NCBI GenBank assembly: GCA_946415375.1
Contig: CAMKSF010000008.1
Span: 1-58,142, forward strand
Direction: 5' to 3'
DNA length: 58,142 nucleotides
From: an uncultured Clostridia bacterium
GTDB lineage: Bacteria > Bacillota > Clostridia > TANB77 > CAG-508
Both the position numbers and the translations under genes were made by a program. Within the stretch, counting starts at the first letter, position 1. The number at the start of each line of letters is the position of its first letter. The notes under the pieces were generated by a model that was given only the letters and a program-made list of their open reading frames with translations, was not told the origin of the DNA and did no database searches. This document shows, piece after piece, positions 43,995 through 52,949 of this stretch.

Positions 43995-44026
43995 ATAAAA
44001 AAGCTGACTTTCATCAGCTTTTTTAT
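43995..44026. terminator. Terminator after the 44052-44774 gene
   Basis: ATAAAAAAGCTGA (43995-44007) and TCAGCTTTTTTAT (44014-44026): 13-bp stem with A and T runs on both sides. Confidence 0.8.
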
Positions 44027-44051
44027 TATATATTTAATTATATTAATTAAA

Positions 44052-44774
44052 TCATAATTCATACTTTTTTAAAACTATTGCAATAAAATTTAAGTATTTA
44101 CATGCACCCGCTTCAATTGCTTTTTTATCATTTCTAGCATATTCATTGTCACATTTTATCCAATCATTCCAACATTCTTCATTGCTTTCCATCTCATGAA
44201 TTGAAATAATTTCGCTATCTCTAGATTTTGAAATTATTCTTTTCCAATATTCTATATCATGAATATATTCCAATTGTTCTGGAGTCCAAGATAACAACAA
44301 CTCATCTGGAATATTGTTGTGACAATCTTTTTTCATTCCAGGAACAACTATATAAACAAATCCCCCTGTTTTTACGAATGGTAGAAGACTTTCATCTAAA
44401 TAATCTTCATTTCTTCCAAAATAGTTATACGAATCAGTGCTAACAACTGCATCAAAAAAGTTCTTTTCAAATTTTAAATCCGTTGCATCCATTTTTACAG
44501 AAATAATCTGTTCATTGGTTAATCCCATTTCTTCAAAAAATCCCATGTTTTCTTCTGGATTACTCCAAAGATCTGTTGCATAGACTTTAAATCCATATTC
44601 TTTCACCAAAAATACAGACGTGATTCCCTGTCCACTTCCTAAATCCATAACTATTGAGCCGGTTTTTATATAATTATCCTTCATTAATTCTTCTTCTAAT
44701 TTTAGTGGGTTAGGCCCCATAATTTTTTTATTAATTAAATCATTATCATACTTTAAAGCTTTTTCATATTTCAT
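44052..44774 (-). CDS. Class I SAM-dependent methyltransferase
   Basis: 240 residues with motif I VMDLGSGQGITSVFLVKEYG, then YATDLWSNPEENM and a FDAVVSTDSYNYFG segment. This pattern fits small-molecule methyltransferases of the Methyltransf_11/25 type. The substrate is unknown. It stands alone between the feo region and a DUF3592-like gene. Confidence 0.85.
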   Translation of the reverse strand: MKYEKALKYDNDLINKKIMGPNPLKLEEELMKDNYIKTGSIVMDLGSGQGITSVFLVKEYGFKVYATDLWSNPEENMGFFEEMGLTNEQIISVKMDATDLKFEKNFFDAVVSTDSYNYFGRNEDYLDESLLPFVKTGGFVYIVVPGMKKDCHNNIPDELLLSWTPEQLEYIHDIEYWKRIISKSRDSEIISIHEMESNEECWNDWIKCDNEYARNDKKAIEAGACKYLNFIAIVLKKYEL

Positions 44775-44870
44775 TTTTATTTTCTCCTATCAATTTGTTT
44801 TTACAAATTAAATACGAGTTCTAATATACACATATTATTTTTTTCCAAAAATAACCTCCTATTTATTACT

Positions 44871-45272
44871 TTATATTTCTTTTATTACTCCAACTACGCA
44901 AACTATGGCTCCTAAAACTATAAATACTATTCCAAGTATATTTGAAGTTTTATCTCCTTTAATAATAAACTCTTCTACATTATTTGGATTATATAAAATA
45001 TTTACTTTATCATTCATATGGTATACAGATGAACTTGATCCACTGTCACTTTGTTTTGTAACTATTCTATCTCCTGCTGTATATTGTATAATTGGATAAT
45101 ATGTATGAGTTAAGTTTCCATCCTCATCTATTGATGTATCATCTTTAATTTCTACTACAATTCCTACTATTTCTTCAGTACATCTTTTTGTTTGTTCTTT
45201 TCCTTTTATAAATATAAATATTCCTACTATAACAAATATTAGTCCAAAAATAATAACTCCTATCTTTCGCAT
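44871..45272 (-). CDS. DUF3592-like membrane protein
   Basis: 133 residues. An N-terminal membrane helix (IGVIIFGLIFVIVGIFIFIK), a beta-rich outer segment (YYPIIQYTAGDRIVTKQ, VNILYNPNNVEEFII) and a C-terminal helix (NILGIVFIVLGAIVCVVGVI) match the DUF3592 layout. The function is unknown. AGAGG precedes ATG. Confidence 0.75.
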   Translation of the reverse strand: MRKIGVIIFGLIFVIVGIFIFIKGKEQTKRCTEEIVGIVVEIKDDTSIDEDGNLTHTYYPIIQYTAGDRIVTKQSDSGSSSSVYHMNDKVNILYNPNNVEEFIIKGDKTSNILGIVFIVLGAIVCVVGVIKEI

Positions 45273-45340
45273 TTCGCTTCCTCTTTTCTTTCTTATATAC
45301 CATTTACTTTTTTATAAATTGTAAAAATCATTTCATCTAC

Positions 45341-46063
45341 TTAATAAATAGTAACAGATGTTCCAGGAGTTATAGTTTGTAATACTTTAACCATATTTTC
45401 TTCTGCTATTCCAACACATCCTCCTGTTGGAGAATTCTCTCCTCTCCAGCAATGTAAAAATATTGCATTACCCGCATATGGAGCACATGCAGCATTATAT
45501 CCTAAATCTAATAAGTAATTATATACTACTGGATAATCAATTAAATGTTCATCTTCTGAATAATCCGCATCTGGGTTTTCACTTTTATAAATTAACTTAT
45601 TGTATTTTTTACTGTTGCTTCCTGTTGCACACCAATACATATCTTCTGTAACTTTTGTATATTTAATTTTACTTCCAGGGTTATCTTTAATTCCATAAGC
45701 TTCACCTATTGTCCATGTTCCAAGAGGTGTCTTTGTATCTCCTTCTGATTGTTTTCCTGGTCCATTTTTCCCTACAACAGCAGGACATGTAAATACAGAT
45801 TCGTATTTACCATCTTTCGCTTCATATATTGTTAGTTCTGCGTGGAAGTCACCATTTATGGCAGTCTTTATTCCAATACGAAATTCTCCATTTCTTTCTT
45901 TTGAAATTGGTTGTCCAAATAATGTCTTTTCAACTTCTTCTTGTGATATAATGTTCTTATATCTTTTATAATGACTGTTGTTTACTAAAACATAAATTAG
46001 ACCTCCTAATAAAATAACAATAATTAAAACCAATAAAATAATTAATAATGTACTTTTCTTCAT
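45341..46063 (-). CDS. Membrane-anchored L,D-transpeptidase (YkuD-like)
   Basis: 240 residues. One N-terminal membrane anchor (LLIILLVLIIVILLGGLIYVL) is followed by an extracytoplasmic catalytic domain with KTPLGTWTIG and the active-site stretch IFLHCWRGENSPTGGCVGI (His...Gly-Cys). These enzymes make 3-3 cross-links in peptidoglycan or attach proteins to it. AAAGGGG precedes ATG. Confidence 0.88.
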   Translation of the reverse strand: MKKSTLLIILLVLIIVILLGGLIYVLVNNSHYKRYKNIISQEEVEKTLFGQPISKERNGEFRIGIKTAINGDFHAELTIYEAKDGKYESVFTCPAVVGKNGPGKQSEGDTKTPLGTWTIGEAYGIKDNPGSKIKYTKVTEDMYWCATGSNSKKYNKLIYKSENPDADYSEDEHLIDYPVVYNYLLDLGYNAACAPYAGNAIFLHCWRGENSPTGGCVGIAEENMVKVLQTITPGTSVTIY

Positions 46064-46120
46064 ATTAATACCCCTTTCTATTTTTATTTATATTTATATT
46101 GTTTAAATGTTAATAACTAT

Positions 46121-46687
46121 TTATATAATCAATATTCCTAAATGTTCTAATAGTATTTTTAACCCAATAAATATTAAAATTATTCCTCCAGTAAATTCTG
46201 CTTTATTTTGAAATTTATCCCCAAATCTATTTCCTATTATAACACCTAAAAATGATAAAATCATTGTAATTATACCAATTATTATAATAGAAAGAAATAT
46301 ATTTACTTCAAAAAATGCAAATGTTACACCAATAGCCAATGCATCAATACTTGTTGCTATTGCAAGTAAAATCATTGTTTTAAAATCCACTTTATCATTT
46401 CTTTTTTCAGTTTCGTCGTCTTTAGATTCTTTTATCATATTTCCACCTATAATTGTCAATAGTATAAATGCAATCCAATGATCTAGTTTTTGAACGATAA
46501 CTGAGAATGAACTTCCCAAAAGATATCCAAATACTGGCATTATTGCTTGAAATAATCCAAAGTAAATTGCAATAATTAAGGTGCTTTTCCAGTTGATTTT
46601 TTTCATTGATAATCCCTTACAAATTGACACTGCAAAAGCATCCATTGCAAGTCCAACGCCAATTAAAATAATCTCATATAATTTCAT
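46121..46687 (-). CDS. mntP: Manganese efflux pump MntP
   Basis: 188 residues, six membrane helices, with the family motifs GLAMDAFAVSICKGLS in helix 1 and ATSIDALAIGVTFAF in helix 4, each with the conserved Asp. It exports Mn2+. The gap to the next gene is only 35 nt, with no room for a yybP-ykoY riboswitch, so control by that route is unlikely here. Confidence 0.92.
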   Translation of the reverse strand: MKLYEIILIGVGLAMDAFAVSICKGLSMKKINWKSTLIIAIYFGLFQAIMPVFGYLLGSSFSVIVQKLDHWIAFILLTIIGGNMIKESKDDETEKRNDKVDFKTMILLAIATSIDALAIGVTFAFFEVNIFLSIIIIGIITMILSFLGVIIGNRFGDKFQNKAEFTGGIILIFIGLKILLEHLGILII

Positions 46688-46722
46688 TTTATTTTTCCTT
46701 TACCTTTTGTAATTTTATTACA

Positions 46723-47892
46723 TTATTTATTAATATGCTTTAAATATCTTTCATATACTTCTTTTACTCTATCATCCCAATTTACATATACATCTTTATA
46801 TGCATTTTCACTTACTCTTTTATACAATTCTTCATTTTTCATTATTTCTATAATCTTATCTGCATATTTTTCTTCATCATTCTCAGAAATAAACCCATTT
46901 ACATCTTTTGTAATCGTTGCAGTAGTAGCAGCTCCTTCAATAAATAATGTTGGTGTTTTTTGTGATGCTGCTTCTATTTGTACAATAGATGAAGCGTCAT
47001 ATAAAGATGGAAATAAGAATAAATCTGCTCTTGCATAATGATAAGCAAGTAAATCTCTATCTGTTATTTTCCCACACATTATTATTTCATCTTCCATATT
47101 ATAGCTTTTGATTAACTTTTTTAAACTCTCTTCATCTTGCCCTGTACCTACAAAAAGCATCTTAAATTTAAAATCACATTTTTCTTTTAATAGTTTTAAA
47201 CTGTTTACAATAAAAAATATATTTTTTAATTTATTAATTCTTCCAACAAATAAAAATACTTTTTCATCTGGTAGAATATTTAATTTTTGATTTATAATAC
47301 TTTTTACTCTTTCAATTCTGGGTAGTAAATACATATCTGTAGCATTATTCATAACTGTAAGTACTCCTCTATAGTGATATTCTTGATAATAAATATTTGC
47401 TACCTCTTGATTTACAGCCCAACATTCATCACATCTTTTAAATTGTTTTATAATTATTTTTGTAAAAAGGTTTGCAAACCATTCAAATTTTACAGCTCTT
47501 AAAAAATCTTGTTTAAATTGACTATGCATTGTGCCAATAACTGGTATATTATTTTTCTTTGCATAATTAATTCCTATTTTTCCAAGTGAAAAAGGTGAAT
47601 GAATATGAACTATATCTAATTTAGTATTTTTTAGTTCTTTCTTAAACTTTCTATCTAATTTTGGAATTGGCAATGAATAATCAACAAAAGGAAGTTTTAT
47701 TGATTTGCATCTTACAACTTTATAATTAAATTTTGAATCATCATATTTTGACCCTGGATATTTTGGTGCAAATACAATTACATTAGCATACTCAGATAGT
47801 CTTTTAGCATAATTGTCAACTACCATTGTTACACCATCTATCATTGGAAAAAATGTATCTATGAATAAACCTATTGTAATTTTCTTATCCAC
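46723..47892 (-). CDS. GT4 glycosyltransferase (glycolipid-type)
   Basis: 389 residues with a GT-B fold. The N-terminus IGLFIDTFFPMIDGV is typical of diacylglycerol glucosyltransferases and mannosyltransferases. HIHSPFSLGKIG, FLFVGRINKLKN and the nucleotide-sugar binding DLFLFPSLYDASSIVQIEA (the EX7E region is SxYDASSIVQIEA) follow. It probably makes a membrane glycolipid; the acceptor is not certain. Start is GTG, 8 nt after GGAGG. Confidence 0.88.
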   Translation of the reverse strand: MDKKITIGLFIDTFFPMIDGVTMVVDNYAKRLSEYANVIVFAPKYPGSKYDDSKFNYKVVRCKSIKLPFVDYSLPIPKLDRKFKKELKNTKLDIVHIHSPFSLGKIGINYAKKNNIPVIGTMHSQFKQDFLRAVKFEWFANLFTKIIIKQFKRCDECWAVNQEVANIYYQEYHYRGVLTVMNNATDMYLLPRIERVKSIINQKLNILPDEKVFLFVGRINKLKNIFFIVNSLKLLKEKCDFKFKMLFVGTGQDEESLKKLIKSYNMEDEIIMCGKITDRDLLAYHYARADLFLFPSLYDASSIVQIEAASQKTPTLFIEGAATTATITKDVNGFISENDEEKYADKIIEIMKNEELYKRVSENAYKDVYVNWDDRVKEVYERYLKHINK

Positions 47893-48004
47893 ACCTACAT
47901 CCTCCTTCTTAGAAATAATTTATCATGATTATATCACAAAATATATTTAATGTATATTAAAAAAATGAAAAATTTGAAATATTATTTTTAATATTATAAA
48001 AACC

Positions 48005-48027
48005 CCTCTCTGTTATGCGCAGAGAGG
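48005..48027 (-). terminator. Terminator after the 48037 gene
   Basis: CCTCTCTG (48005-48012) pairs with CAGAGAGG (48020-48027) with loop TTATGCG. On the minus strand it is followed by GGTTTTT. Confidence 0.8.
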
Positions 48028-48036
48028 AGCTTGCCA

Positions 48037-48279
48037 TCACTTAATTCTGTTTGTTGCTTCGACTGTAGCAACACATTCATGATTTGTCGGGTTGTACTCG
48101 ATCACAATCATCCAGCTGTCGACAGTTCTAATAACATAGACCTCTTTTTTCGACAGACCTGAATCCTTCTTTATGTACGGTACAGGTTGTAGTTTTCGCA
48201 ATACTTCAACCTCGACATGGCAGAGCGGAATTTTTTTCTCAATTTCTGCCTTAATAATTCTTGCAGTTTCTTCAGTCAT
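48037..48279 (-). CDS. GC-rich orphan protein, 80 aa
   Basis: ATG at 48279 follows AGGAGGTAAAA; an open frame extends upstream but crosses the leader hairpin. The 80 residues start with a charged helix (MTEETARIIKAEIEKKIPLC), then form beta-like strands (EVYVIRTVDSWMIVIEYN). No family is recognised. G+C is clearly higher than in the neighbours. It is monocistronic, with promoter, leader hairpin and terminator, like the genes at 421 and 39121. Confidence 0.75.
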   Translation of the reverse strand: MTEETARIIKAEIEKKIPLCHVEVEVLRKLQPVPYIKKDSGLSKKEVYVIRTVDSWMIVIEYNPTNHECVATVEATNRIK

Positions 48280-48290
48280 TTTTACCTCCT

Positions 48291-48384
48291 GGGGCATCGC
48301 CCCCGCTTTGTTGATTGTAACACGATGAAAGGAGTAAAACAATTCATCTATTATTATTATACCATATTTTACATAAAATAGCAA
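48291..48384 (-). promoter_or_regulatory. Promoter and leader hairpin of the 48037 gene
   Basis: On the minus strand: TTGCTA (complement of 48379-48384), 17 nt, TATAAT (48356-48361). The leader ends with GGGGC-GAT-GCCCC (48291-48303), immediately before AGGAGG. The hairpin is very like GGGGGC-GTT-GTCCCC before the gene at 39121. Confidence 0.65.
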
Positions 48385-48467
48385 TTTTTAAGGGTTTAAA
48401 AATTTTTTTATTCAAAAAAAGGCTATAAATTAGGCTTTAAAAATTTTTATAAAATTATTTTTTATTT

Positions 48468-48510
48468 TGTTGCAATTGCAACAGTTTTTTATTTTTTTTA
48501 TCATTATAAT
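48468..48510 (+). promoter_or_regulatory. Palindrome and -10 upstream of nrdG-nrdD
   Basis: TGTTGCAATTGCAACA (48468-48483) is a perfect 16-nt palindrome ending near where a -35 would lie. TATAAT is at 48505-48510. It is a candidate operator for the anaerobic reductase genes. It does not look like a standard NrdR box. Confidence 0.55.
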
Positions 48511-48541
48511 TTTTATACAACAAACAAAAGAAGGAGGTAAA

Positions 48542-49237
48542 ATGAGGATTGCAGGATATGAGAAAATAAGCTTACAAGACTATCCAAACCACATATCTTG
48601 TATAATATTCACACAAGGATGTAATCTTAAATGTCCATTTTGTCAAAATTCAACATTAATCCCTATGGACGCAAATAACTTAATAGATGAAAAAGAAATT
48701 TTAGAATATTTATCTTTAAGAAAGAATATTTTAAATGGTGTAACCATCTCTGGTGGAGAGCCAACATTACAATTAGATTTAAAAGAGTTTATTAAAAAAG
48801 TCAAAAATATAGGATTAGATATAAAACTTGATACAAATGGTATAAATTTTAATTTATTAAAAGAATTAGTAGAAAATAAATTAATTGATTATGTTGCAAT
48901 GGATATAAAAAATAGTTTTAGCAAATATGATTTAACATCAGGTGTAAAAAATTTAAATATTGAAAATATAATAAATAGTATTAATTTTTTAAAACAAAAT
49001 CATATAGACTATGAATTTAGGACAACCATTATTAATGAATATCATACAATACAAGATATATTTGAAATTATAGAGCTTATTGGTAATAGCAAATACTATT
49101 TACAAAATTTTAAAAATAGTGATAATGTGTTAGATAAAAGTTTAACATCATTTACAGAAGAAAAATTAATTTTATGGAATGAAATTTTAAAAAACTATGC
49201 GAATGTATATATTCGCGGAATTGAGAAAGGGGTATAA
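48542..49237 (+). CDS. nrdG: Anaerobic ribonucleotide reductase activating protein
   Basis: 231 residues, a radical SAM activase with the cluster motif CNLKCPFC and a GGEPTLQ segment. It generates the glycyl radical on NrdD using SAM. ATG at 48542 follows GAAGGAGG; an upstream in-frame ATG lacks a site. nrdD begins 2 nt after the stop, so the two are an operon. The protein is longer than E. coli NrdG, as in the PflA-like NrdG2 subgroup. Confidence 0.92.
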   Translation: MRIAGYEKISLQDYPNHISCIIFTQGCNLKCPFCQNSTLIPMDANNLIDEKEILEYLSLRKNILNGVTISGGEPTLQLDLKEFIKKVKNIGLDIKLDTNGINFNLLKELVENKLIDYVAMDIKNSFSKYDLTSGVKNLNIENIINSINFLKQNHIDYEFRTTIINEYHTIQDIFEIIELIGNSKYYLQNFKNSDNVLDKSLTSFTEEKLILWNEILKNYANVYIRGIEKGV

Positions 49238-49239
49238 AA

Positions 49240-51621
49240 ATGTACAAAGTAAGAAAAAGAAATGGAAAACTAGTAAATTTTGAAATTAATAAGATATCAG
49301 AGGCTATGAAAAAGGCTTTTGAAGCATCAGAAAAAACATATGATAATGATGTAATTGATTTTTTAGCAATAAAGGTAACATCAGATTTTGAAAGTAAAGT
49401 AAAAGATGGCGTTATAAGTGTTGAGGACATTCAAGATAGTGTTGAAAGTGTATTAATAAAAGGTGATTATGTAGATGTAGCCAAAGCATATATATTATAT
49501 CGTAAACTACATGAAAAAATGCGTAATGTAAAAAATACTGTATTAGATTATAAAAATGTTGTAGATAGCTATTTAAAAGTTGCAGATTGGAGAGTAAAAG
49601 AAAATTCAACTGTTACATATTCAGTTGGAGGATTAATTCTTAACAACAGTGGTGCAATTACAGCTAATTATTGGTTGTCAGAAGTATATGATCAAGAAAT
49701 AGCAAATGCTCATAAAAATTGTGATTTTCACATTCACGATTTATCTATGCTTACAGGATATTGTGCTGGATGGAGTTTAAAACAATTAATTAAAGAAGGT
49801 TTAGGTGGAGTTCCAGGAAAAATAACATCATCTCCTGCTAAACACTTATCTACACTTGCAAATCAAATGGTTAACTTCCTTGGAATTATGCAAAATGAAT
49901 GGGCTGGTGCACAAGCATTTTCATCATTTGATACTTATCTTGCACCATTTGTAAAAATAGATAATTTAACATATAAAGAAGTTAAACAAGCATTACAATC
50001 TTTCATATATGGTGTAAATACTCCATCTCGTTGGGGAACTCAAGCTCCATTTACAAATATAACTCTAGATTGGACAGTTCCAAATGACTTAGCAGAATTA
50101 AATGCTATTGTTGGTGGTGTTGAACAAAACTTCAAATATAAAGATTGTCAAAAAGAAATGGATATGGTAAATAAAGCATTCATAGAGATAATGATTGAAG
50201 GAGATGCTAATGGAAGAGGATTCCAATACCCTATCCCAACATATTCAATAACAAAAGATTTTGATTTCTCAGAAACAGAAAATAATAAATTATTATTTGA
50301 AATGACAGCAAAATATGGAACACCTTACTTCTCAAATTATATAAATTCTGATATGGAACCAAGCGATGTTCGTTCAATGTGCTGCCGTCTAAGATTAGAC
50401 CTAAGAGAACTAAGAAAAAAGAGTGGTGGTTTCTTTGGTTCAGGAGAATCAACAGGATCAATTGGTGTTGTTACAATTAATATGCCAAGACTTGCATATT
50501 TAGCTAAAGATGAAAAAGATTATTTTGAAAGATTAACTAAATTAATGGATTTAGCAGCTAAATCATTAAAAATGAAAAGAGATGTTGTTACAAAATTATT
50601 AGATGAAGGATTATATCCATATACAAAGAGATATCTTGGAACATTTAATAATCACTTCTCTACAATTGGTTTAGTTGGAATGAATGAAGCTTGCTTAAAT
50701 GCTAGCTGGCTAAAAAAAGATTTAACAGAAAAAGAAGCTCAAGAATTTACAAAGAAAACATTAAACTATATGAGAGAAAAATTATCTGATTACCAAGAAA
50801 AATATGGAGATTTATATAACTTAGAAGCAACTCCTGCTGAATCTACTTCATATCGCTTAGCTAAAAAAGATAAAGAACTTTATCCAGATATTATAACAGC
50901 TTCTAATGATGATACACCATATTATACAAATAGTTCTCACCTACCTGTTGGATTTACAGATGATTTATTTAAAGCATTAGATATTCAAGATGAACTTCAA
51001 ACACTATATACATCAGGAACTGTATTCCACTGCTTCTTAGGAGAAAGAATTCCAGATTGGAAAGCATGTGCTTCTCTTGTTAAGAAAATTGCAGAAAATT
51101 ATAGACTACCATATTATACAATGTCACCAACATATTCTGTTTGTAAAAACCACGGATACATTGTTGGAGAAGTAAAAAAATGCCCTGTATGTGGAGAATC
51201 TACTGAAGTATATTCAAGAATAACTGGATATTACAGACCAGTTAATAACTGGAATGATGGAAAGACAAAAGAATATGAAATGCGTAAAGAATATAAAATT
51301 GATGAAGAAAAAGCATGTGACACAAAATCTACAGAAAAAGTAGAAAAAAAAGAAGAAACTAAACAATCTACAAAAACAAATGGAGTAAAAGGATATTTAC
51401 TATTTGGAACAAAAACATGCCCTAATTGTGAAATCGCAAAGAAAAAACTTAAAGAAAAAAATGTAGCTTATGAATTTATTGATGCAGAAGAAATGCCAGG
51501 ACTAACACAAAAATATGATGTTATGTCTGCACCTACTTTAATTAGAATTAATGAAGAAGGATATGATAAAGTAGTAAATGCATCTAATATAATAAATTTC
51601 GTTGATAAAATATCTTTATAA
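49240..51621 (+). CDS. nrdD: Class III ribonucleotide reductase with C-terminal glutaredoxin-like domain
   Basis: 793 residues. An N-terminal ATP-cone (MYKVRKRNGKLVNFEINKI..) is followed by the glycyl radical core (NCDFHIHDLSMLTGYCAGW). Near residues 630-670 the zinc site CKNHGY...CPVCGE and the glycyl loop SRITGYYRPVNNWNDGKTKEY are present. A charged linker (about 685-715) joins a redoxin domain of about 75 residues with the active-site motif TCPNC and the cis-Pro segment SAPTLIRI. The enzyme reduces NTPs without oxygen. The fused redoxin suggests that reducing power comes from thiols rather than formate; this is inference. Confidence 0.95.
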   Translation: MYKVRKRNGKLVNFEINKISEAMKKAFEASEKTYDNDVIDFLAIKVTSDFESKVKDGVISVEDIQDSVESVLIKGDYVDVAKAYILYRKLHEKMRNVKNTVLDYKNVVDSYLKVADWRVKENSTVTYSVGGLILNNSGAITANYWLSEVYDQEIANAHKNCDFHIHDLSMLTGYCAGWSLKQLIKEGLGGVPGKITSSPAKHLSTLANQMVNFLGIMQNEWAGAQAFSSFDTYLAPFVKIDNLTYKEVKQALQSFIYGVNTPSRWGTQAPFTNITLDWTVPNDLAELNAIVGGVEQNFKYKDCQKEMDMVNKAFIEIMIEGDANGRGFQYPIPTYSITKDFDFSETENNKLLFEMTAKYGTPYFSNYINSDMEPSDVRSMCCRLRLDLRELRKKSGGFFGSGESTGSIGVVTINMPRLAYLAKDEKDYFERLTKLMDLAAKSLKMKRDVVTKLLDEGLYPYTKRYLGTFNNHFSTIGLVGMNEACLNASWLKKDLTEKEAQEFTKKTLNYMREKLSDYQEKYGDLYNLEATPAESTSYRLAKKDKELYPDIITASNDDTPYYTNSSHLPVGFTDDLFKALDIQDELQTLYTSGTVFHCFLGERIPDWKACASLVKKIAENYRLPYYTMSPTYSVCKNHGYIVGEVKKCPVCGESTEVYSRITGYYRPVNNWNDGKTKEYEMRKEYKIDEEKACDTKSTEKVEKKEETKQSTKTNGVKGYLLFGTKTCPNCEIAKKKLKEKNVAYEFIDAEEMPGLTQKYDVMSAPTLIRINEEGYDKVVNASNIINFVDKISL

Positions 51622-51635
51622 TAATATAAAATAAT

Positions 51636-51663
51636 AAGAGGAGATTATAACATATCTCCTCTT
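51636..51663. terminator. Terminator between nrdD and the convergent gene
   Basis: AAGAGGAGAT (51636-51645) pairs with ATCTCCTCTT (51654-51663). Its right arm reaches the stop codon of the minus-strand gene. Confidence 0.7.
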
Positions 51664-52259
51664 TATTTAATATCTGTTAAATTAAACTTCTTCCCTGTCC
51701 TTGCTTCATATATTTCTTCAATACTTCTCCCTTGGTCTTCCGGATCTAAATCAACACTTCTAGCATTTTCTTTCCACTTACTTTGATCTGGAAGAAAATC
51801 ATAAGCAATATTATGTTGTACCCATTCATATACTAAATCATCAATTGTTCTAAAAGATTTCATATCTTTTCCATGAATAGGATAAATATCTGTTAATGCC
51901 TTACATATTATAGTAATGTCATTTTTATTATTAATTTTATATGAATCTTCTATATGCCAATTATCTTTTGTATAAGTCGCATTAAATACTTCATTCATAT
52001 AAATAAATGTAAAATTCGTTTTTTTACCATCTACATCCTTTAATGATAAATCATCAACTGATTGAAGTATTCCATTAACTTCATTATTTTTAGCTTCAAT
52101 ATTCCTATTTTCATCAAACCCTATTATATTCTCATTGTAAATTTCATTTTCTTCTTTTATATCATTATCTATTTTTCTTATTTTTTGAAATAAAAAAATT
52201 ATTAGAAAAATAATAAAAATAATAATTACACTTATAACTAAAATATTTTTTCTTTTCAT
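51663..52259 (-). CDS. Membrane-anchored protein of unknown function
   Basis: 198 residues. An N-terminal anchor (ILVISVIIIFIIFLIIFLF) leads an extracytoplasmic domain with no recognised family. The middle has FTFIYMNEVFNATYTKDNW and the end has YEWVQHNIAYDFLPDQSKW. GAGAGG precedes ATG. It stands between nrdD (convergent) and hsp20. Confidence 0.6.
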   Translation of the reverse strand: MKRKNILVISVIIIFIIFLIIFLFQKIRKIDNDIKEENEIYNENIIGFDENRNIEAKNNEVNGILQSVDDLSLKDVDGKKTNFTFIYMNEVFNATYTKDNWHIEDSYKINNKNDITIICKALTDIYPIHGKDMKSFRTIDDLVYEWVQHNIAYDFLPDQSKWKENARSVDLDPEDQGRSIEEIYEARTGKKFNLTDIK

Positions 52260-52303
52260 ATTATCCTCTCACTTAAATAAATTTATATTTATTCTATAAT
52301 ATC

Positions 52304-52341
52304 ATAAAAGCAAGTAATTTTCAATAATTACTTGCTTTTAT
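52304..52341 (-). terminator. Terminator of hsp20
   Basis: ATAAAAGCAAGTAATT (52304-52319) and AATTACTTGCTTTTAT (52326-52341): a perfect 16-bp stem just after the hsp20 stop. Confidence 0.85.
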
Positions 52342-52345
52342 ATAC

Positions 52346-52768
52346 TTATTGAATTTCAATTTTTTTAGCTTCTGGCAATTCTTTTTTTGCTTCTTTTTTA
52401 GGAATATTAATTTTTAAAATTCCATTTTTAAATTCTGCAAATATTTCTTCTTCTGTTACGTCTTCTCCAACATAGAAGTTTCTTGAACATTCTCCATAAA
52501 ATCTTTCTTTATGAACATATCTTTCATCTTCATTATTATTATTTTCTTTTTCAACTTTTGCTGAAACTGTTAAATATCCATCTTTTAATTCAAGATTTAT
52601 ATTTTGTTTTTCATATCCTGGTAAATCCATTTCAATAATGTACTTATCACCTTTTTCCTTAATGTCTGTTTTCATTAAAGATTGTTCTCTTCTTGGAAAG
52701 AAATCATCTCCTCTAAAAAAATCATCGAATAAATCAAATTCATTCCTTCTTCTTGGTATCATCATCAT
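52346..52768 (-). CDS. Small heat shock protein, Hsp20/alpha-crystallin family
   Basis: 140 residues. The N-terminal region is rich in Phe, Arg and Asp (RRRNEFDLFDDFFRGDDFF). The alpha-crystallin domain has YIIEMDLPGYEKQNINLELK, YLTVSAK and the family motif FKNGILKINIPK. It is an ATP-independent holdase. ATG at 52768 is the first of three Met codons and has GGAG 8 nt upstream. A CIRCE-type operator overlaps its promoter. Confidence 0.95.
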   Translation of the reverse strand: MMMIPRRRNEFDLFDDFFRGDDFFPRREQSLMKTDIKEKGDKYIIEMDLPGYEKQNINLELKDGYLTVSAKVEKENNNNEDERYVHKERFYGECSRNFYVGEDVTEEEIFAEFKNGILKINIPKKEAKKELPEAKKIEIQ

Positions 52769-52854
52769 AAAAATCACTCCTTTTAATTTTTTTTATGTGT
52801 TGATACTCTTTTTAAGGGTATTCACATATATGTAATATTTCCTATTACAATTAT

Positions 52855-52896
52855 ATTATACCACTATTTTTAGCAAAGTCAATAGTAGAGTGCTAA
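52855..52896 (-). promoter_or_regulatory. hsp20 promoter with degenerate CIRCE (HrcA) operator
   Basis: On the minus strand: TTGACT (complement of 52877-52882), 16 nt, TATAAT (52855-52860). The -35 lies in TTAGCAAAG-N9-GAGTGCTAA (52870-52896). This matches the CIRCE consensus TTAGCACTC-N9-GAGTGCTAA with one perfect half, exact spacing and three changes in the other half. Heat induction through HrcA is likely. Confidence 0.75.
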
Positions 52897-52949
52897 TTAA
52901 TTGTGAATTTTTAGTGAACAAATTCAATTATCTATATTTTCATATATAC

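Noticed and set aside
46680..46723. yybP-ykoY manganese riboswitch before mntP
   Set aside because: Only 35 nt separate mntP from the next gene, which is too short for that element.
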